Source of the DNA: Planococcus halocryophilus
Lineage (GTDB): Bacteria; Bacillota; Bacilli; Bacillales_A; Planococcaceae
Assembly (NCBI RefSeq): GCF_001687585.2
Contig: NZ_CP016537.2
Location: forward strand, 1,398,001 to 1,462,000
Length of the DNA stretch: 64,000 bases
Direction: 5' to 3'
The first letter of the stretch is position 1; each line of letters begins with the position of its first letter. Shown piece after piece: positions 51,802 to 60,936 of this stretch. The notes below the pieces were generated by a model, which ran no database searches, was not told where the DNA came from, and was given only the letters and a program-made list of their open reading frames with translations. Made by a program: the position numbers and the translations under genes.

Positions 51802-52407
51802 ATGGTGAACAATCAATTATCCACAACGCTACAAGCTATTCAGGACTATGCCGTCGTGCATCATGTACCAATCATGGAAAATCAAGGTATTGGGGAACTT
51901 GTTGAACTTTTAAAAGTTCAACAGCCTGAAAAAATTCTTGAAATTGGTGCGGCAATCGGATTTTCCGCGATTAAAATGACCGAAGCTTTGCCAAGCAGTA
52001 CAGTAGATACGGTTGAACGCGACGACTCTCGCTATCAAAAAGCGCTAGAATTTATCGAGCAATCAGGTTTTGGAGACCGCATACGCATTTTCCATGCAGA
52101 TGCATTAGAACTCTCGCTTGCTGATTTGAAGCCAGAGTATGATGCGATTTTTATAGATGCAGCAAAAGGTCAGTATGAGCGATTTTTTGATAAGTATGAA
52201 GCTTTGTTGGCAAATGGCGGCATCATATATTGTGATAATATGGCTATGCATGGCCTTTCAGATATACCGCTATCGGAAGTGCCAAGAAGAAAGCGGACAA
52301 TGATCCGTAATCTGGCGACTTTTAAAGAACATATGCTGAATGACGCTCGTTATGATACGGAATTATTATCATCTGGTGACGGCATTATGATTTGTAGGAA
52401 AAAATAA
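51802..52407 (+). CDS. SAM-dependent O-methyltransferase (TrmR/YrrM family)
   Basis: 201-residue Rossmann methyltransferase of the catechol-O-methyltransferase type: SAM loop ILEIGAAIGFSAIKM, VDTVERD, and AIFIDAAKGQYERFF with GGIIYCDNM. In B. subtilis the equivalent YrrM (TrmR) methylates 5-hydroxyuridine 34 in tRNA, which is the best functional guess given location. AAAGGAGC precedes the ATG. The two U32 peptidase genes that follow it in B. subtilis are absent here. Confidence 0.88.
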   Translation: MVNNQLSTTLQAIQDYAVVHHVPIMENQGIGELVELLKVQQPEKILEIGAAIGFSAIKMTEALPSSTVDTVERDDSRYQKALEFIEQSGFGDRIRIFHADALELSLADLKPEYDAIFIDAAKGQYERFFDKYEALLANGGIIYCDNMAMHGLSDIPLSEVPRRKRTMIRNLATFKEHMLNDARYDTELLSSGDGIMICRKK

Positions 52408-52443
52408 GCACATTAAAAAGATGTTTGCAGGGAGCTAAATGAT

Positions 52444-53067
52444 ATGTCTAAGAAACGGCCGGTCGTTATTGGGATCGCAGGGGGTTCGGGCTCGGGGAAA
52501 ACGAGTGTAACGAATTCAATCTATGAAGTGTTTAAAGAAAACTCAGTAGTAGTAATCGAGCAAGACTATTACTATAAGGATCAAAGCCATTTGGCTTTTG
52601 AAGAACGTTTAGAGACGAATTATGACCATCCATTGGCATTTGATACAGACTTACTAATCGAGCATATTAATGACTTGCTTGAACGCCGCCCAATCGAAAA
52701 ACCTATCTACAATTACGCACTACATACACGTGCAGAAGAAACCGTAATTATTGACCCAAAAGATGTTATTATTCTAGAAGGTATATTAGTACTTGAAGAT
52801 CTACGTTTACGCGAATTAATGGATATCAAGCTGTTCGTAGATACAGATGGCGACCTTCGCATTATCCGTCGTTTATTGCGTGATATTAATGAACGTGGCC
52901 GGACAATTGATTCTGTTATTGAACAATATTTGACGGTTGTTCGTCCAATGCATAACCAATTTATTGAACCAACAAAACGTTATGCGGATGTAATTATTCC
53001 TGAAGGTGGACAAAATGAAGTAGCGATTGATTTAATGGTTACAAAAATTAAAACTATTCTTGAATAG
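52444..53067 (+). CDS. udk: Uridine kinase
   Basis: Phosphorylates uridine and cytidine to their monophosphates. 207 residues with P-loop [13 protein letters not shown], the [23 protein letters not shown] substrate region and the lid [17 protein letters not shown]. Ribosome site GCAGGGAG. Followed by greA after 76 bases. Confidence 0.96.
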   Translation: MSKKRPVVIGIAGGSGSGKTSVTNSIYEVFKENSVVVIEQDYYYKDQSHLAFEERLETNYDHPLAFDTDLLIEHINDLLERRPIEKPIYNYALHTRAEETVIIDPKDVIILEGILVLEDLRLRELMDIKLFVDTDGDLRIIRRLLRDINERGRTIDSVIEQYLTVVRPMHNQFIEPTKRYADVIIPEGGQNEVAIDLMVTKIKTILE

Positions 53068-53143
53068 ATTGTAAAACTATAATATGATGATACGAGACTG
53101 ACGGATACAGGCATCCAGGTCAGCAGTTGAAGGAGTGGGAAGA

Positions 53144-53620
53144 ATGGCTAACGAAAAACAATTTCCAATGACAGCTGCAGGAAAGCAGAAGTTGGAAGAT
53201 GAATTAGACTTTTTGAAAACGATTAAACGTAAAGAAGTGGTAGAACGCATTAAAATCGCTCGTGATTTCGGCGATTTATCTGAGAACGCTGAGTACGATT
53301 CAGCTAAAGAAGATCAGGCTTTCGTAGAAGGTCGCATCTCAACACTTGAATCAATGATTCGCAATGCAGTTATCATAAATGAAAATGAATCAAACAAAGA
53401 TATCGTTCGTTTAGGCACAAGGGTAACATTTATCGAAGTTCCAGATGGCGATCAAGAATCATATACAATTGTAGGTTCAGCAGAAGCAGATCCTTTAGAA
53501 GGTCGTATTTCAAATGATTCTCCAATTGCGAAAAGCATGATCGGCCGCACAATCGGTGAGCGCGTTAAAGTGTTAACACCGGGTGGAGAAATGGAAATCA
53601 AGATTCTGTCAATCATGTAA
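53144..53620 (+). CDS. greA: Transcript cleavage factor GreA
   Basis: Rescues backtracked RNA polymerase by promoting RNA cleavage. 158 residues: N-terminal coiled coil with the acidic tip [20 protein letters not shown] and a C-terminal FKBP-like domain ([27 protein letters not shown]). AAGGAGTGG supports ATG 53144; GTG 53135 overlaps the ribosome site. Confidence 0.96.
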   Translation: MANEKQFPMTAAGKQKLEDELDFLKTIKRKEVVERIKIARDFGDLSENAEYDSAKEDQAFVEGRISTLESMIRNAVIINENESNKDIVRLGTRVTFIEVPDGDQESYTIVGSAEADPLEGRISNDSPIAKSMIGRTIGERVKVLTPGGEMEIKILSIM

Positions 53621-53627
53621 TAAAGCG

Positions 53628-53660
53628 GCCATTCTGTAAAAAGAATGGCTGTTTCTCTTT
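53628..53660 (+). terminator. Probable terminator after greA
   Basis: Stem GCCATTCT/AGAATGGC with a 6-nt loop; the downstream T tract is interrupted, so efficiency may be moderate. Confidence 0.65.
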
Positions 53661-53752
53661 AACAAAACTTTAGTTGAAACGAAATTATGGTTGAAACGTC
53701 AAATTTGTCATACGGATTTAATGGTAAACTATTTAAGAAAGGGGGACATCTA

Positions 53753-54436
53753 ATGTCTAATGAAGAAAAGCCGTATCCCTCTCGTTTGAAGAAAAAGAAA
53801 AATCGGTCAAACACGATTTTAAATATTATGATCGGTTTGGTATTCGCATTGATTCTTATTATTGGCGTATCGATGCTATTTAGCGGAGGGAATGATCAGG
53901 CCAAAGAACCTGAAGCCGTAGTGATTTCGCCTGAAACCGATGAACAAACGAGTGACTCAGGTGATAGCGAAGACAATAACAAAGAACAAGCTGAACCTAC
54001 AGAGGAAGAAAAAGAAGCAGCTAAAAAAGCTGAAGAAGAAAAAGAAAAAGAAAAAGAAAAAGAAAAAGAAGAGGCTATTAAAGGTGGTACCATCACTCGT
54101 GAAGACTCAAGCGATCCAATCGTAGAAGAAACCATGATCAACACGAGCTGGGAACCGATAGGCACCGATCAAAAAGGTGAACATGTCTCAGTTTATCAAA
54201 AAGATTCACAAGACTGGAATGAAAAAGTTAAAGCAGTTTCTTATGCAACAGGGCTTGATGCTAATGATATGTACGTTATGATGATAAAAAATGGCGGAGG
54301 CCCTCAAAAGTCAGTCGCTACTGTGCAGTCTAAAGACGAATCAGAAAAATACCGTGTCCACTTAGAATGGGTTGACGGCGAAGGTTGGAAACCAGTGAAA
54401 ATGGACGTCTTAAACACCTTGAAAGGCGCCTACTAA
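53753..54436 (+). CDS. YrrS-like DUF1510 membrane protein
   Basis: 227 residues: basic cytoplasmic N-terminus (SRLKKKKNRSNT), one membrane helix (about 23-43), a low-complexity Glu/Lys-rich linker (about 50-110) and a folded C-terminal DUF1510 domain (about 125-227, with NTSWEPIGTDQKGEHVSVY). GGGGGACA at 53741 fixes ATG 53753. In B. subtilis yrrS follows the penicillin-binding protein gene yrrR (pbpI), which is missing here. The linker is coded by five tandem GAAAAA hexamers (54038-54067), so its length can vary without a frameshift. Probable envelope role. Confidence 0.85.
   Translation: MSNEEKPYPSRLKKKKNRSNTILNIMIGLVFALILIIGVSMLFSGGNDQAKEPEAVVISPETDEQTSDSGDSEDNNKEQAEPTEEEKEAAKKAEEEKEKEKEKEKEEAIKGGTITREDSSDPIVEETMINTSWEPIGTDQKGEHVSVYQKDSQDWNEKVKAVSYATGLDANDMYVMMIKNGGGPQKSVATVQSKDESEKYRVHLEWVDGEGWKPVKMDVLNTLKGAY
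54038..54067 (+). repeat. GAAAAA hexanucleotide microsatellite in yrrS
   Basis: Five perfect tandem copies of GAAAAA (54038, 54044, 54050, 54056, 54062) coding for alternating Glu-Lys. Slippage would change the linker by two residues per unit. Confidence 0.9.
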
Positions 54437-54453
54437 TTAGGCGTCTTTTTTTA
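54421..54453 (+). terminator. Intrinsic terminator after yrrS
   Basis: Stem GGCGCCTA/TAGGCGTC flanking the stop codon, with seven T. Confidence 0.8.
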
Positions 54454-54510
54454 TGAATTCAACAACCAAAGCGTGAACAGGAATATTCGAGAGAGATGAG
54501 GAATAGTCAA

Positions 54511-55215
54511 ATGAAAATCGGTGTAATTGGTGCTATGGAAGAAGAAGTTCAATTATTGAGAAGTAAGTTAGAAGATGCGCGAACGGAAGAAATTGCGAAA
54601 TGTGAATTTACCATAGGTACATATGAAGGACAGGAAATTGTCTTGTTAAAGAGTGGGATTGGTAAAGTTAATGCCGCCATGTCAACGACAATTCTTCTTC
54701 AACAATATCAGCCGGACGTTGTCATCAACATTGGCTCAGCAGGTGGATTTGATGAAGAGCTTGAAGTTGGGGCAGTAGTCATTTCAGATGAAGTTCGCCA
54801 TCACGATGTTGATGTTACGGTGTTTGGTTATGAAATGGGGCAAGTTCCACAAATGCCTGCTGCATTTACTTCTAATGAAGAATTGATGGAATTAGCCATT
54901 AAAGCAGTAAAAGATATGGGGCAACATGAATATGCAGTCGGCTTGATTGCGACAGGTGATTCGTTTATGAACGATCCGGAACGCGTTGCAAAAGTACGTG
55001 AAAACTTCCCGACGATGAAAGCTGCTGAAATGGAAGCGGCAGCGGTTGCGCAAGTTTGTTATCAATTTGACGTAGCATTTGTGGTAATTCGTGCATTATC
55101 AGATATCGCTGGGAAAGAGTCTTCAGTGTCGTTTGATGAATTTTTGCCTAAAGCTGCCAAACATTCAACTGAAATCGTCTTTAACGTCATCAGTCAATTA
55201 GCTTCACGTATTTAA
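54511..55215 (+). CDS. mtnN: 5'-methylthioadenosine/S-adenosylhomocysteine nucleosidase
   Basis: Cleaves MTA and SAH to adenine and ribose derivatives in methionine salvage and AI-2 precursor formation; adenine can feed Apt. 234 residues with [27 protein letters not shown], the catalytic MEAAAVAQV and ALSDIAG. GATGAGGA supports ATG 54511; ATG 54496 lies within that site. Confidence 0.96.
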   Translation: MKIGVIGAMEEEVQLLRSKLEDARTEEIAKCEFTIGTYEGQEIVLLKSGIGKVNAAMSTTILLQQYQPDVVINIGSAGGFDEELEVGAVVISDEVRHHDVDVTVFGYEMGQVPQMPAAFTSNEELMELAIKAVKDMGQHEYAVGLIATGDSFMNDPERVAKVRENFPTMKAAEMEAAAVAQVCYQFDVAFVVIRALSDIAGKESSVSFDEFLPKAAKHSTEIVFNVISQLASRI

Positions 55216-55240
55216 CCTAGTGCATGGAATTGGCCAAAAT

Positions 55241-55280
55241 AAAAAAGCTGAGGACGTTTTCTCAACGTCTTCAGCTTTTT
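55241..55280. terminator. Bidirectional terminator between mtnN and pssA
   Basis: Stem AGCTGAGGACGTT/AACGTCTTCAGCT with one mismatch, flanked by A6 and T5; the pssA stop lies at its edge. Confidence 0.85.
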
Positions 55281-55818
55281 AAACTTTTTTCAATGTAAAG
55301 GTACTGACCATTAATAAAGCACAGAGGATAAATAGGAACATATATACAACTGGCGAGAACAGTGAAATTCCGAAATAAGATAAAGTTACAACGGTTCCTG
55401 CGGCTGTAATTGGCAATCCAGTGAAATAACCAGTGGATTCTGAGATATTGAAGCGAGCCAAACGGAAAGCACCGGCAGAAATATAAAACACTGTAAATAC
55501 CATTCCGACAAAGCCAAACTCCGACAACACGAGCTGGTAAATTAAAATTGCGGGCGCGACACCAAAAGATAAAATATCACTCATTGAGTCGAGCTGTTTT
55601 CCTAAATCTGATTCTTGATTGAATTTTCTTGCCACCATACCGTCAAAGCGGTCCAAAAAAGCCGCAATAAATATAAATAGCACACTATAGCTATAAGATC
55701 CATTTAAAGTTGCCATAAGAGAAGCTCCGCCAAACAGCATATTGCCTACTGTAATGGTATTTGCGGTTTGCGACCTTAGCTTTTTTATGGTGTGATCCAT
55801 TCTTTCTGTTATTAACAA
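55279..55818 (-). CDS. pssA: CDP-diacylglycerol-serine O-phosphatidyltransferase
   Basis: Makes phosphatidylserine, the precursor decarboxylated by Psd. 179 residues with the CDP-alcohol phosphotransferase signature (DRFDGMVARKF then GKQLDSMSD) and about five membrane helices. The start is TTG at 55818, nine bases after AAGGAG on the minus strand; the next ATG is six codons in. Divergent from psd, with which it forms the two-step phosphatidylethanolamine pathway. Confidence 0.93.
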   Translation of the reverse strand: MLITERMDHTIKKLRSQTANTITVGNMLFGGASLMATLNGSYSYSVLFIFIAAFLDRFDGMVARKFNQESDLGKQLDSMSDILSFGVAPAILIYQLVLSEFGFVGMVFTVFYISAGAFRLARFNISESTGYFTGLPITAAGTVVTLSYFGISLFSPVVYMFLFILCALLMVSTFTLKKV

Positions 55819-55914
55819 TGGAAAACACTCCTTCTTTTTTTGAAAACTTGTTCACTCTATTATACTGTGAAAGGTAAAAAAATGGTAGACTATTTTAGCA
55901 ACGGAGGCATCTCT

Positions 55915-56688
55915 ATGAAAAAATACTTGTACCAACGTTCAATTGAACTAACGAACGGCGCTTTCACTTCAAATCTAATTCGTCAATTTGCGAAGTCCCC
56001 TAAAAGCCGCCGGTTTATTCCAGGTTATATAAAGACTTATCAAATCTCAACGCGTGATATAGAAGAACCATTAAATAGCTTTCAGACTCTCCATGATTTT
56101 TTTGTTCGCAAGTTAAAGACAGCTAGTCGTCCGATTTCTGAGAGTGTTGTGGTATCTCCCGTAGATGGGAAGATTGAAATTGCCGGAGATTTGAAAGAAG
56201 GCACGCAGTTTCTAGTAAAAGGCCAGCATTATTCTTTGGAAGACTTGTTAGGCGATCAAGCGTTGGCTGAGCAATACCAAAACGGGAAATATGCAGTTCT
56301 TTATTTGTCGCCTGCTGATTATCATCGTATTCACAGTCCGGTAAACGGCAAAGTGAAAAAACAATTTATACGTGGAAAAAAATCATATCCAGTAAACGCA
56401 GCTGGATTGCAGTATGGGAAATCGCCACTTAGTGGAAATTACCGGATGATTACCGAATTAGAAACCGAATTTGGCAACATGCTAGTGGTTAAAGTTGGTG
56501 CGATGTTTGTTAATTCCATTAAACTAACGGAAACAGGGAACGACTGGAAAAAGGGCAGTGAAGTAGGCTATTTTAGTTTTGGATCTACGGTTGTGCTATT
56601 TTTTGAGGAGAATTCCATCAAATTTGTCGAAGATATGTCTAATGGACAAAGGATCAAGGTGGGAGAAACGTTAGGAAATATGGTATAA
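55915..56688 (+). CDS. psd: Phosphatidylserine decarboxylase
   Basis: Converts phosphatidylserine to phosphatidylethanolamine. 257-residue proenzyme with FFVRKLK, SPVDGKIE, YHRIHSPVNGKV and the autocleavage motif FGST (near residue 222), where Ser becomes the pyruvoyl group. ACGGAGG fixes ATG 55915; the frame opens upstream at 55840, inside the divergent promoter region shared with pssA. Confidence 0.95.
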   Translation: MKKYLYQRSIELTNGAFTSNLIRQFAKSPKSRRFIPGYIKTYQISTRDIEEPLNSFQTLHDFFVRKLKTASRPISESVVVSPVDGKIEIAGDLKEGTQFLVKGQHYSLEDLLGDQALAEQYQNGKYAVLYLSPADYHRIHSPVNGKVKKQFIRGKKSYPVNAAGLQYGKSPLSGNYRMITELETEFGNMLVVKVGAMFVNSIKLTETGNDWKKGSEVGYFSFGSTVVLFFEENSIKFVEDMSNGQRIKVGETLGNMV

Positions 56689-56726
56689 TCAATAGAATTA
56701 AGTTCGGGAAACAGGAGTGAGTAGCA

Positions 56727-57248
56727 GTGTATCAAAAATTTGTACCAAGTGAGTATGTTAAAGAAGTTTTTGACATCAAGCCAGAAACTTTAGTTGAAAA
56801 GAACATTAAAGGCATCATTACGGATTTGGATAACACGCTTGTTGAGTGGGATCGTCCGGATGCAACGCCGAAATTAATTGACTGGTTGAAATCGATGAAA
56901 GATGCTGGCATACAAGTAGTGATCGTTTCTAACAATAATGAAATGCGCGTCAAGTCGTTTGCGGATCCATTAGGTATTCCGTTTATATACCAAGCGCGTA
57001 AACCGATGGGACGTGCTTTTCGAAAAGCGCTTCGCATTATGGAAGCGAAACGCGAACAAGTGGTGGTCATTGGAGATCAAATGCTGACAGATATTTTCGG
57101 AGGCAATTTGAACAAGATGCATACTATTCTTGTATTGCCAGTAGCGCAGTCGGACGGCTTTTTTACCCGTTTCAATCGGAAAGTCGAACGCAAAATTATG
57201 AAGAAATTGAAAGAAAAAGGACAATTGATGTGGGAGGAAAAAAATTGA
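56727..57248 (+). CDS. YqeG family HAD IIIA-type phosphatase
   Basis: 173 residues with the HAD motif GIITDLDNTLVEWD, VIVSNNNE, the Lys in ARKPMGRAF and VVIGDQMLTDIFGGN. Acts as a phosphatase of unknown substrate; yeast and plant relatives dephosphorylate phosphatidylglycerophosphate, which would fit the adjoining psd, but this is inference. GTG start with CAGGAGTG upstream. Overlaps yqeH by four bases. Confidence 0.92.
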   Translation: MYQKFVPSEYVKEVFDIKPETLVEKNIKGIITDLDNTLVEWDRPDATPKLIDWLKSMKDAGIQVVIVSNNNEMRVKSFADPLGIPFIYQARKPMGRAFRKALRIMEAKREQVVVIGDQMLTDIFGGNLNKMHTILVLPVAQSDGFFTRFNRKVERKIMKKLKEKGQLMWEEKN

Positions 57249-58348
57249 GTGAAATGCCAACTTGCATCGGATGCGGTGTACAGATTCAAACTGAAAACAA
57301 AGAAGAGGTAGGATACGCTCCGCCGTCTTCATTAGAAAAAGATGAAATTATTTGTCAGCGTTGTTTCCGTCTGAAAAATTACAATGAGCTTCAACCGGTA
57401 TCGTTGACGGATGATGACTTTTTGCGGATTTTAAATGGGCTAGGTGAACGTGATGGCCTTATCGTGAAAATTGTTGATATTTTCGACTTTAACGGTAGCT
57501 GGCTTCCAGGTCTTCACCGTTTTGTTGGGAACAATGACATTTTATTAATTGCCAATAAAGCCGATTTATTGCCGAAATCAGTTAAACAGCATAAATTGAT
57601 TCATTGGATGAAGCAAGAAGCGAGAAAATTAGGTTTGCAACCAATTGATGTGTTGACGGTCAGTGCTCATAGAGGAACTGGAGTTCCAGAAGCGATGGAA
57701 GCAATCGAAAAATATCGCAAAGGTAAAGATGTCTATGTGGTCGGCTGTACAAATGTTGGGAAATCAACCTTTATCAACCGTGTCATTAAACAAGCAACAG
57801 GGCAATCTGATGTCATTACGACATCTCATTTCCCAGGGACGACATTGGATATGATTGAAATTCCGTTAGATGACGAACGTTCATTATTTGATACACCAGG
57901 AATCATCAATCATCACCAATTAGCTCACCACTTGAAAACAGCGGATTTAAAGCAAATTATGCCGAAGAAAGAAATTAAACCGCGCGTTTTCCAGTTGAAT
58001 GCAGAACAAACTTTATTTATAGGCGGATTGGCGCGTTTTGACTTTATTAAAGGAGAGCGCTCTTCATTCACTGTTCATATCGCGAATGATTTACCCATTC
58101 ATCGTACGAAATTAGACAATGCTGATGCTTTATATGCGCAGCATTTGGGCGATATGCTAGCTCCGCCTTCAGCTGAATACAAAGACGATTTTCCAGAATT
58201 GGTACGTCACGAATTTAGCATTAAAGATGCAAAAACCGACATTGTGTTTTCCGGACTTGGGTGGATCACGATCCAGCACGGCAACGCAGTTGTTGCAGCT
58301 CACGCTCCTAAAGGTGTAGAAGTATTGTTACGTCCATCGTTAATCTAG
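57245..58348 (+). CDS. yqeH: Ribosome biogenesis GTPase YqeH
   Basis: Circularly permuted GTPase needed for 30S assembly. 367 residues: N-terminal zinc finger (CIGCGVQIQ...CQRCFRLKNYNE), then motifs in permuted order: G4 ANKADLLPKS (about 100-109), G1 GCTNVGKSTFIN (about 168), G3 DTPGI, and a C-terminal RNA-binding domain. The start is TTG 57245, overlapping the yqeG stop, with GGGAGG upstream. Confidence 0.95.
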   Translation: MSEMPTCIGCGVQIQTENKEEVGYAPPSSLEKDEIICQRCFRLKNYNELQPVSLTDDDFLRILNGLGERDGLIVKIVDIFDFNGSWLPGLHRFVGNNDILLIANKADLLPKSVKQHKLIHWMKQEARKLGLQPIDVLTVSAHRGTGVPEAMEAIEKYRKGKDVYVVGCTNVGKSTFINRVIKQATGQSDVITTSHFPGTTLDMIEIPLDDERSLFDTPGIINHHQLAHHLKTADLKQIMPKKEIKPRVFQLNAEQTLFIGGLARFDFIKGERSSFTVHIANDLPIHRTKLDNADALYAQHLGDMLAPPSAEYKDDFPELVRHEFSIKDAKTDIVFSGLGWITIQHGNAVVAAHAPKGVEVLLRPSLI

Positions 58349-58359
58349 GAGGTTTTCAG

Positions 58360-59187
58360 ATGAAGAAATGGTATGCGGTAATCGGTGACCCGATTTCCCA
58401 TTCTCTATCCCCGTTCATGCACGAAACATGGTTTGCTGAACACGGCATTGATGCAGCTTATTTACCGATTCATGTCGAACCGTCTCAGCTAGAAAAATCA
58501 TTTGAGGCCATGAAAACATTGGGGATTAGTGGATTTAATATCACGCTCCCACATAAGCAATCCATCGTTCCCTTACTTGGGAAGCTGGAAGAAAATGCGA
58601 TGCAAATGAATGCTGTTAATACGGTAAATTTGGTTGGAGCGGAATATACGGGATCGAATACGGATGGTGACGGCTTTGTTCGTTCGTTGCTTGTTCATTC
58701 TGTCGATAAAGCTGCTAAAGTGTTATTAATTGGAGCAGGTGGTGCGGCAAGAGGTATCGCATTTGCTTTGAAACGAGCGGGGTTTACGGATGTTACCATT
58801 ACGAACCGGACATACCGTCGAGCAGAAGAGCTGGCCACTGATACAAATGCTTCAGCTATCACACTTATCGAATCAGAAGAACGTTTAGCTGACTTTGCGA
58901 TTTTAATTCAAACGACATCGGTCGGTTTAGCAACAGGCGAAGCTTTGCCAATTTCTTTAGATCGAGTTGAGGCAGGAACGTTGGTCGCGGATATCATATA
59001 CAATCCACTTGAAACACCTTTTTTGAAAAAAGCAGAAGAAAAGAATTGTATCACAGTAAATGGTGTCGGCATGTTTGTTTACCAAGGTGCAATTGCATTT
59101 GAAAAATGGACAGGTATAGAACCTAATACGGAAAAAATGATTCAATTGATTACAGAAAAACTAGGAGGCACTTATGTTAACAACTAA
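58360..59187 (+). CDS. aroE: Shikimate dehydrogenase (NADP+)
   Basis: Reduces 3-dehydroshikimate in aromatic amino acid synthesis. 275 residues with GDPISHSLSPFMHE, the catalytic Lys in NITLPHKQS, SNTDGDGF and the NADP loop GAGGAARGIAFAL with NRTYRRAEEL. AGGAGG precedes the ATG. Overlaps yhbY by 14 bases. Confidence 0.96.
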   Translation: MKKWYAVIGDPISHSLSPFMHETWFAEHGIDAAYLPIHVEPSQLEKSFEAMKTLGISGFNITLPHKQSIVPLLGKLEENAMQMNAVNTVNLVGAEYTGSNTDGDGFVRSLLVHSVDKAAKVLLIGAGGAARGIAFALKRAGFTDVTITNRTYRRAEELATDTNASAITLIESEERLADFAILIQTTSVGLATGEALPISLDRVEAGTLVADIIYNPLETPFLKKAEEKNCITVNGVGMFVYQGAIAFEKWTGIEPNTEKMIQLITEKLGGTYVNN

Positions 59188-59473
59188 ACAAAAAAGCTTT
59201 TTGAAAAGCGAAGCACATCATCTAGCACCAATTTTCCAGGTAGGTAAAGGCGGCGTTAACGATGCGATGCTCGTTCAAATCAAAGAAGCATTAGAAAAGC
59301 GTGAATTAGTAAAAATCAGCATTCTTCAAAACAATGAAGATGGTAAAGATGAAGTAGCAAAAGCTCTTGCAAAAGGCACAAAATCACAATTGGTTCAATT
59401 AATTGGCCACACAGTCGTTCTTTACAAACAATCGGTCCACAACAAACGAATCGAGTTACCGGTTAAAAGATGA
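59174..59473 (+). CDS. yhbY: CRM-domain RNA-binding protein YhbY (YqeI)
   Basis: 99-residue single CRM domain with LKSEAHHLAPIFQVGKGGVND and the GHTVVLYK end; associates with pre-50S particles in E. coli. AGGAGGC precedes the ATG. Overlaps nadD by four bases. Confidence 0.93.
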   Translation: MLTTKQKSFLKSEAHHLAPIFQVGKGGVNDAMLVQIKEALEKRELVKISILQNNEDGKDEVAKALAKGTKSQLVQLIGHTVVLYKQSVHNKRIELPVKR

Positions 59474-60057
59474 AAAAAGTAGGGATTTTGGGCGGAACAT
59501 TTAATCCGCCTCATCTCGGCCACTTAATTATGGCGAATGAAGCGCTTTTCGAAGCGGGATTAGATGAAGTTCGCTTTATGCCCAATTATATTGCACCTCA
59601 TAAAGAAGTTGCAGGTGCCAGTGCCGAGCAACGGCTAGCAATGACCGAGTTGGCGATTTCGGATCATGCCCATTTTAAAGTGGAAGATTTCGAGATTAAA
59701 CACGGTGGTGTTTCTTATTCGTTTGATACATTGACCAAGCTTATCGAAAAAGAACCTGGTGTGGAATTTTATTTTATTATCGGGGGAGATATGATAGAGG
59801 GTTTATCAACTTGGCACCGTATTGATGAGCTGGTGAAGTTGATTCGCTTTATCGGAGTTAATCGGCCGGGTTATAATACGGAGACACCTTATCCGGTATT
59901 GATGATACGTTCACCAGAGTTGTTGTTATCATCTACGATGTTGAGAGAACGCGCCGCTGCCAATCGGTCACTTTTATATTTAGTGCCAGAAAAAGTGGAA
60001 GCTTATATTCGAAAGGAGCGTTTATATGGATCACAACCAAATGCTTCAGACAGTTAA
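59470..60057 (+). CDS. nadD: Nicotinate-nucleotide adenylyltransferase
   Basis: Adenylates NaMN in NAD synthesis. 195 residues with GILGGTFNPPHLGHL (HxGH motif), MPNYIAPHK, YFIIGGDM and the distal LLLSSTMLRERAA. A gene of the NAD pathway, although NiaR in this window usually acts on nad synthesis/transport genes rather than nadD. Overlaps yqeK by 32 bases. Confidence 0.95.
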   Translation: MKKVGILGGTFNPPHLGHLIMANEALFEAGLDEVRFMPNYIAPHKEVAGASAEQRLAMTELAISDHAHFKVEDFEIKHGGVSYSFDTLTKLIEKEPGVEFYFIIGGDMIEGLSTWHRIDELVKLIRFIGVNRPGYNTETPYPVLMIRSPELLLSSTMLRERAAANRSLLYLVPEKVEAYIRKERLYGSQPNASDS

Positions 60058-60601
60058 AGAACGGCTTCCTGAAAAACGATATATACATGTATTAGGTGTA
60101 GTAGACACGGCTGTTGACTTGGCTAAGAAATTTTTTGTTTCCGAGTCAAAAGCAAAAACTGCTGCGATACTGCATGATATAGCGAAATTTTCAGATCGAG
60201 ACTGGATGAAATCCATTATTGTTTCTGAAAACATGGATCCTTTATTACTCGAATATCATGCAGAACTTTGGCATGCTCCTGTAGGTGCTTATTTAGCAAA
60301 AACTGAATTTGGTGTCGAAGATGAAGATGTATTAAATGCTATCCGTTATCACACAACAGGGCGAGAAAATATGTCTGATTTGGAAAAAGTCGTCTACATT
60401 GCTGACTTGGTCGAACCAAACCGCAAATTTTCAGGTGTTGAAGAATTGCGACAATTAAAAGAACAAGGATTGGATGTTATGATGGAAGCCTCGGTCAAAC
60501 ATTCCATCGAATTTTTAGAATCGAAAAATCAACCGGTATTTCCGGATTCACTGAAGTGTTTTAAGTACTTCGTGCAACAGAAAGGGAAAGTGAAAGAATG
60601 A
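60026..60601 (+). CDS. yqeK: HD-domain hydrolase YqeK (Ap4A hydrolase family)
   Basis: 191 residues with the HD metal ligands (HVLGVV, ILHDIAKF, WHAPVGAYLA, IRYHTTGRENM). Characterised relatives hydrolyse diadenosine tetraphosphate symmetrically. GAAAGGAGC precedes the ATG. Overlaps both neighbours. Confidence 0.93.
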   Translation: MDHNQMLQTVKERLPEKRYIHVLGVVDTAVDLAKKFFVSESKAKTAAILHDIAKFSDRDWMKSIIVSENMDPLLLEYHAELWHAPVGAYLAKTEFGVEDEDVLNAIRYHTTGRENMSDLEKVVYIADLVEPNRKFSGVEELRQLKEQGLDVMMEASVKHSIEFLESKNQPVFPDSLKCFKYFVQQKGKVKE

Positions 60602-60936
60602 CAAAAGAAACTTTACTACAAGTAGCGGTTAACGCAGCAGAAGATAAAAAAGCAGAAGATATCGTGGTTTTGAACATGGAGGGAATTTCATTGCTAGCTG
60701 ACTATTTTGTCATCTGCACAGGGAATTCTGATCGTCAAGTTCAATCAATCGCAAAAGAAATTATGGACAAAGCTCATGAAGACGGCCACGAAGTGAAAAG
60801 TGTCGAAGGATTTGACTCAGCTCGTTGGGTCTTAGTAGATCTTGGTGACGTTGTTGCTCATGTTTTCCATAAAGATGAACGCTCGTATTATAACCTTGAA
60901 CGGCTGTGGAGAGAAGCTCCGCAAATGGAAATATGA
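60598..60936 (+). CDS. rsfS: Ribosomal silencing factor RsfS
   Basis: Binds L14 and blocks subunit joining in poor conditions. 112 residues with DIVVLNMEGISLLADYFVIC, GNSDRQVQSIAKEI and WVLVDLGDVVAHVFH. Overlaps yqeK and yqeM by four bases each. Confidence 0.95.
   Translation: MTKETLLQVAVNAAEDKKAEDIVVLNMEGISLLADYFVICTGNSDRQVQSIAKEIMDKAHEDGHEVKSVEGFDSARWVLVDLGDVVAHVFHKDERSYYNLERLWREAPQMEI

Noticed and set aside
53940-54125. Lysine-rich 61-codon frame
   Set aside because: Frame-shifted reading of the GAAAAA tract in yrrS.
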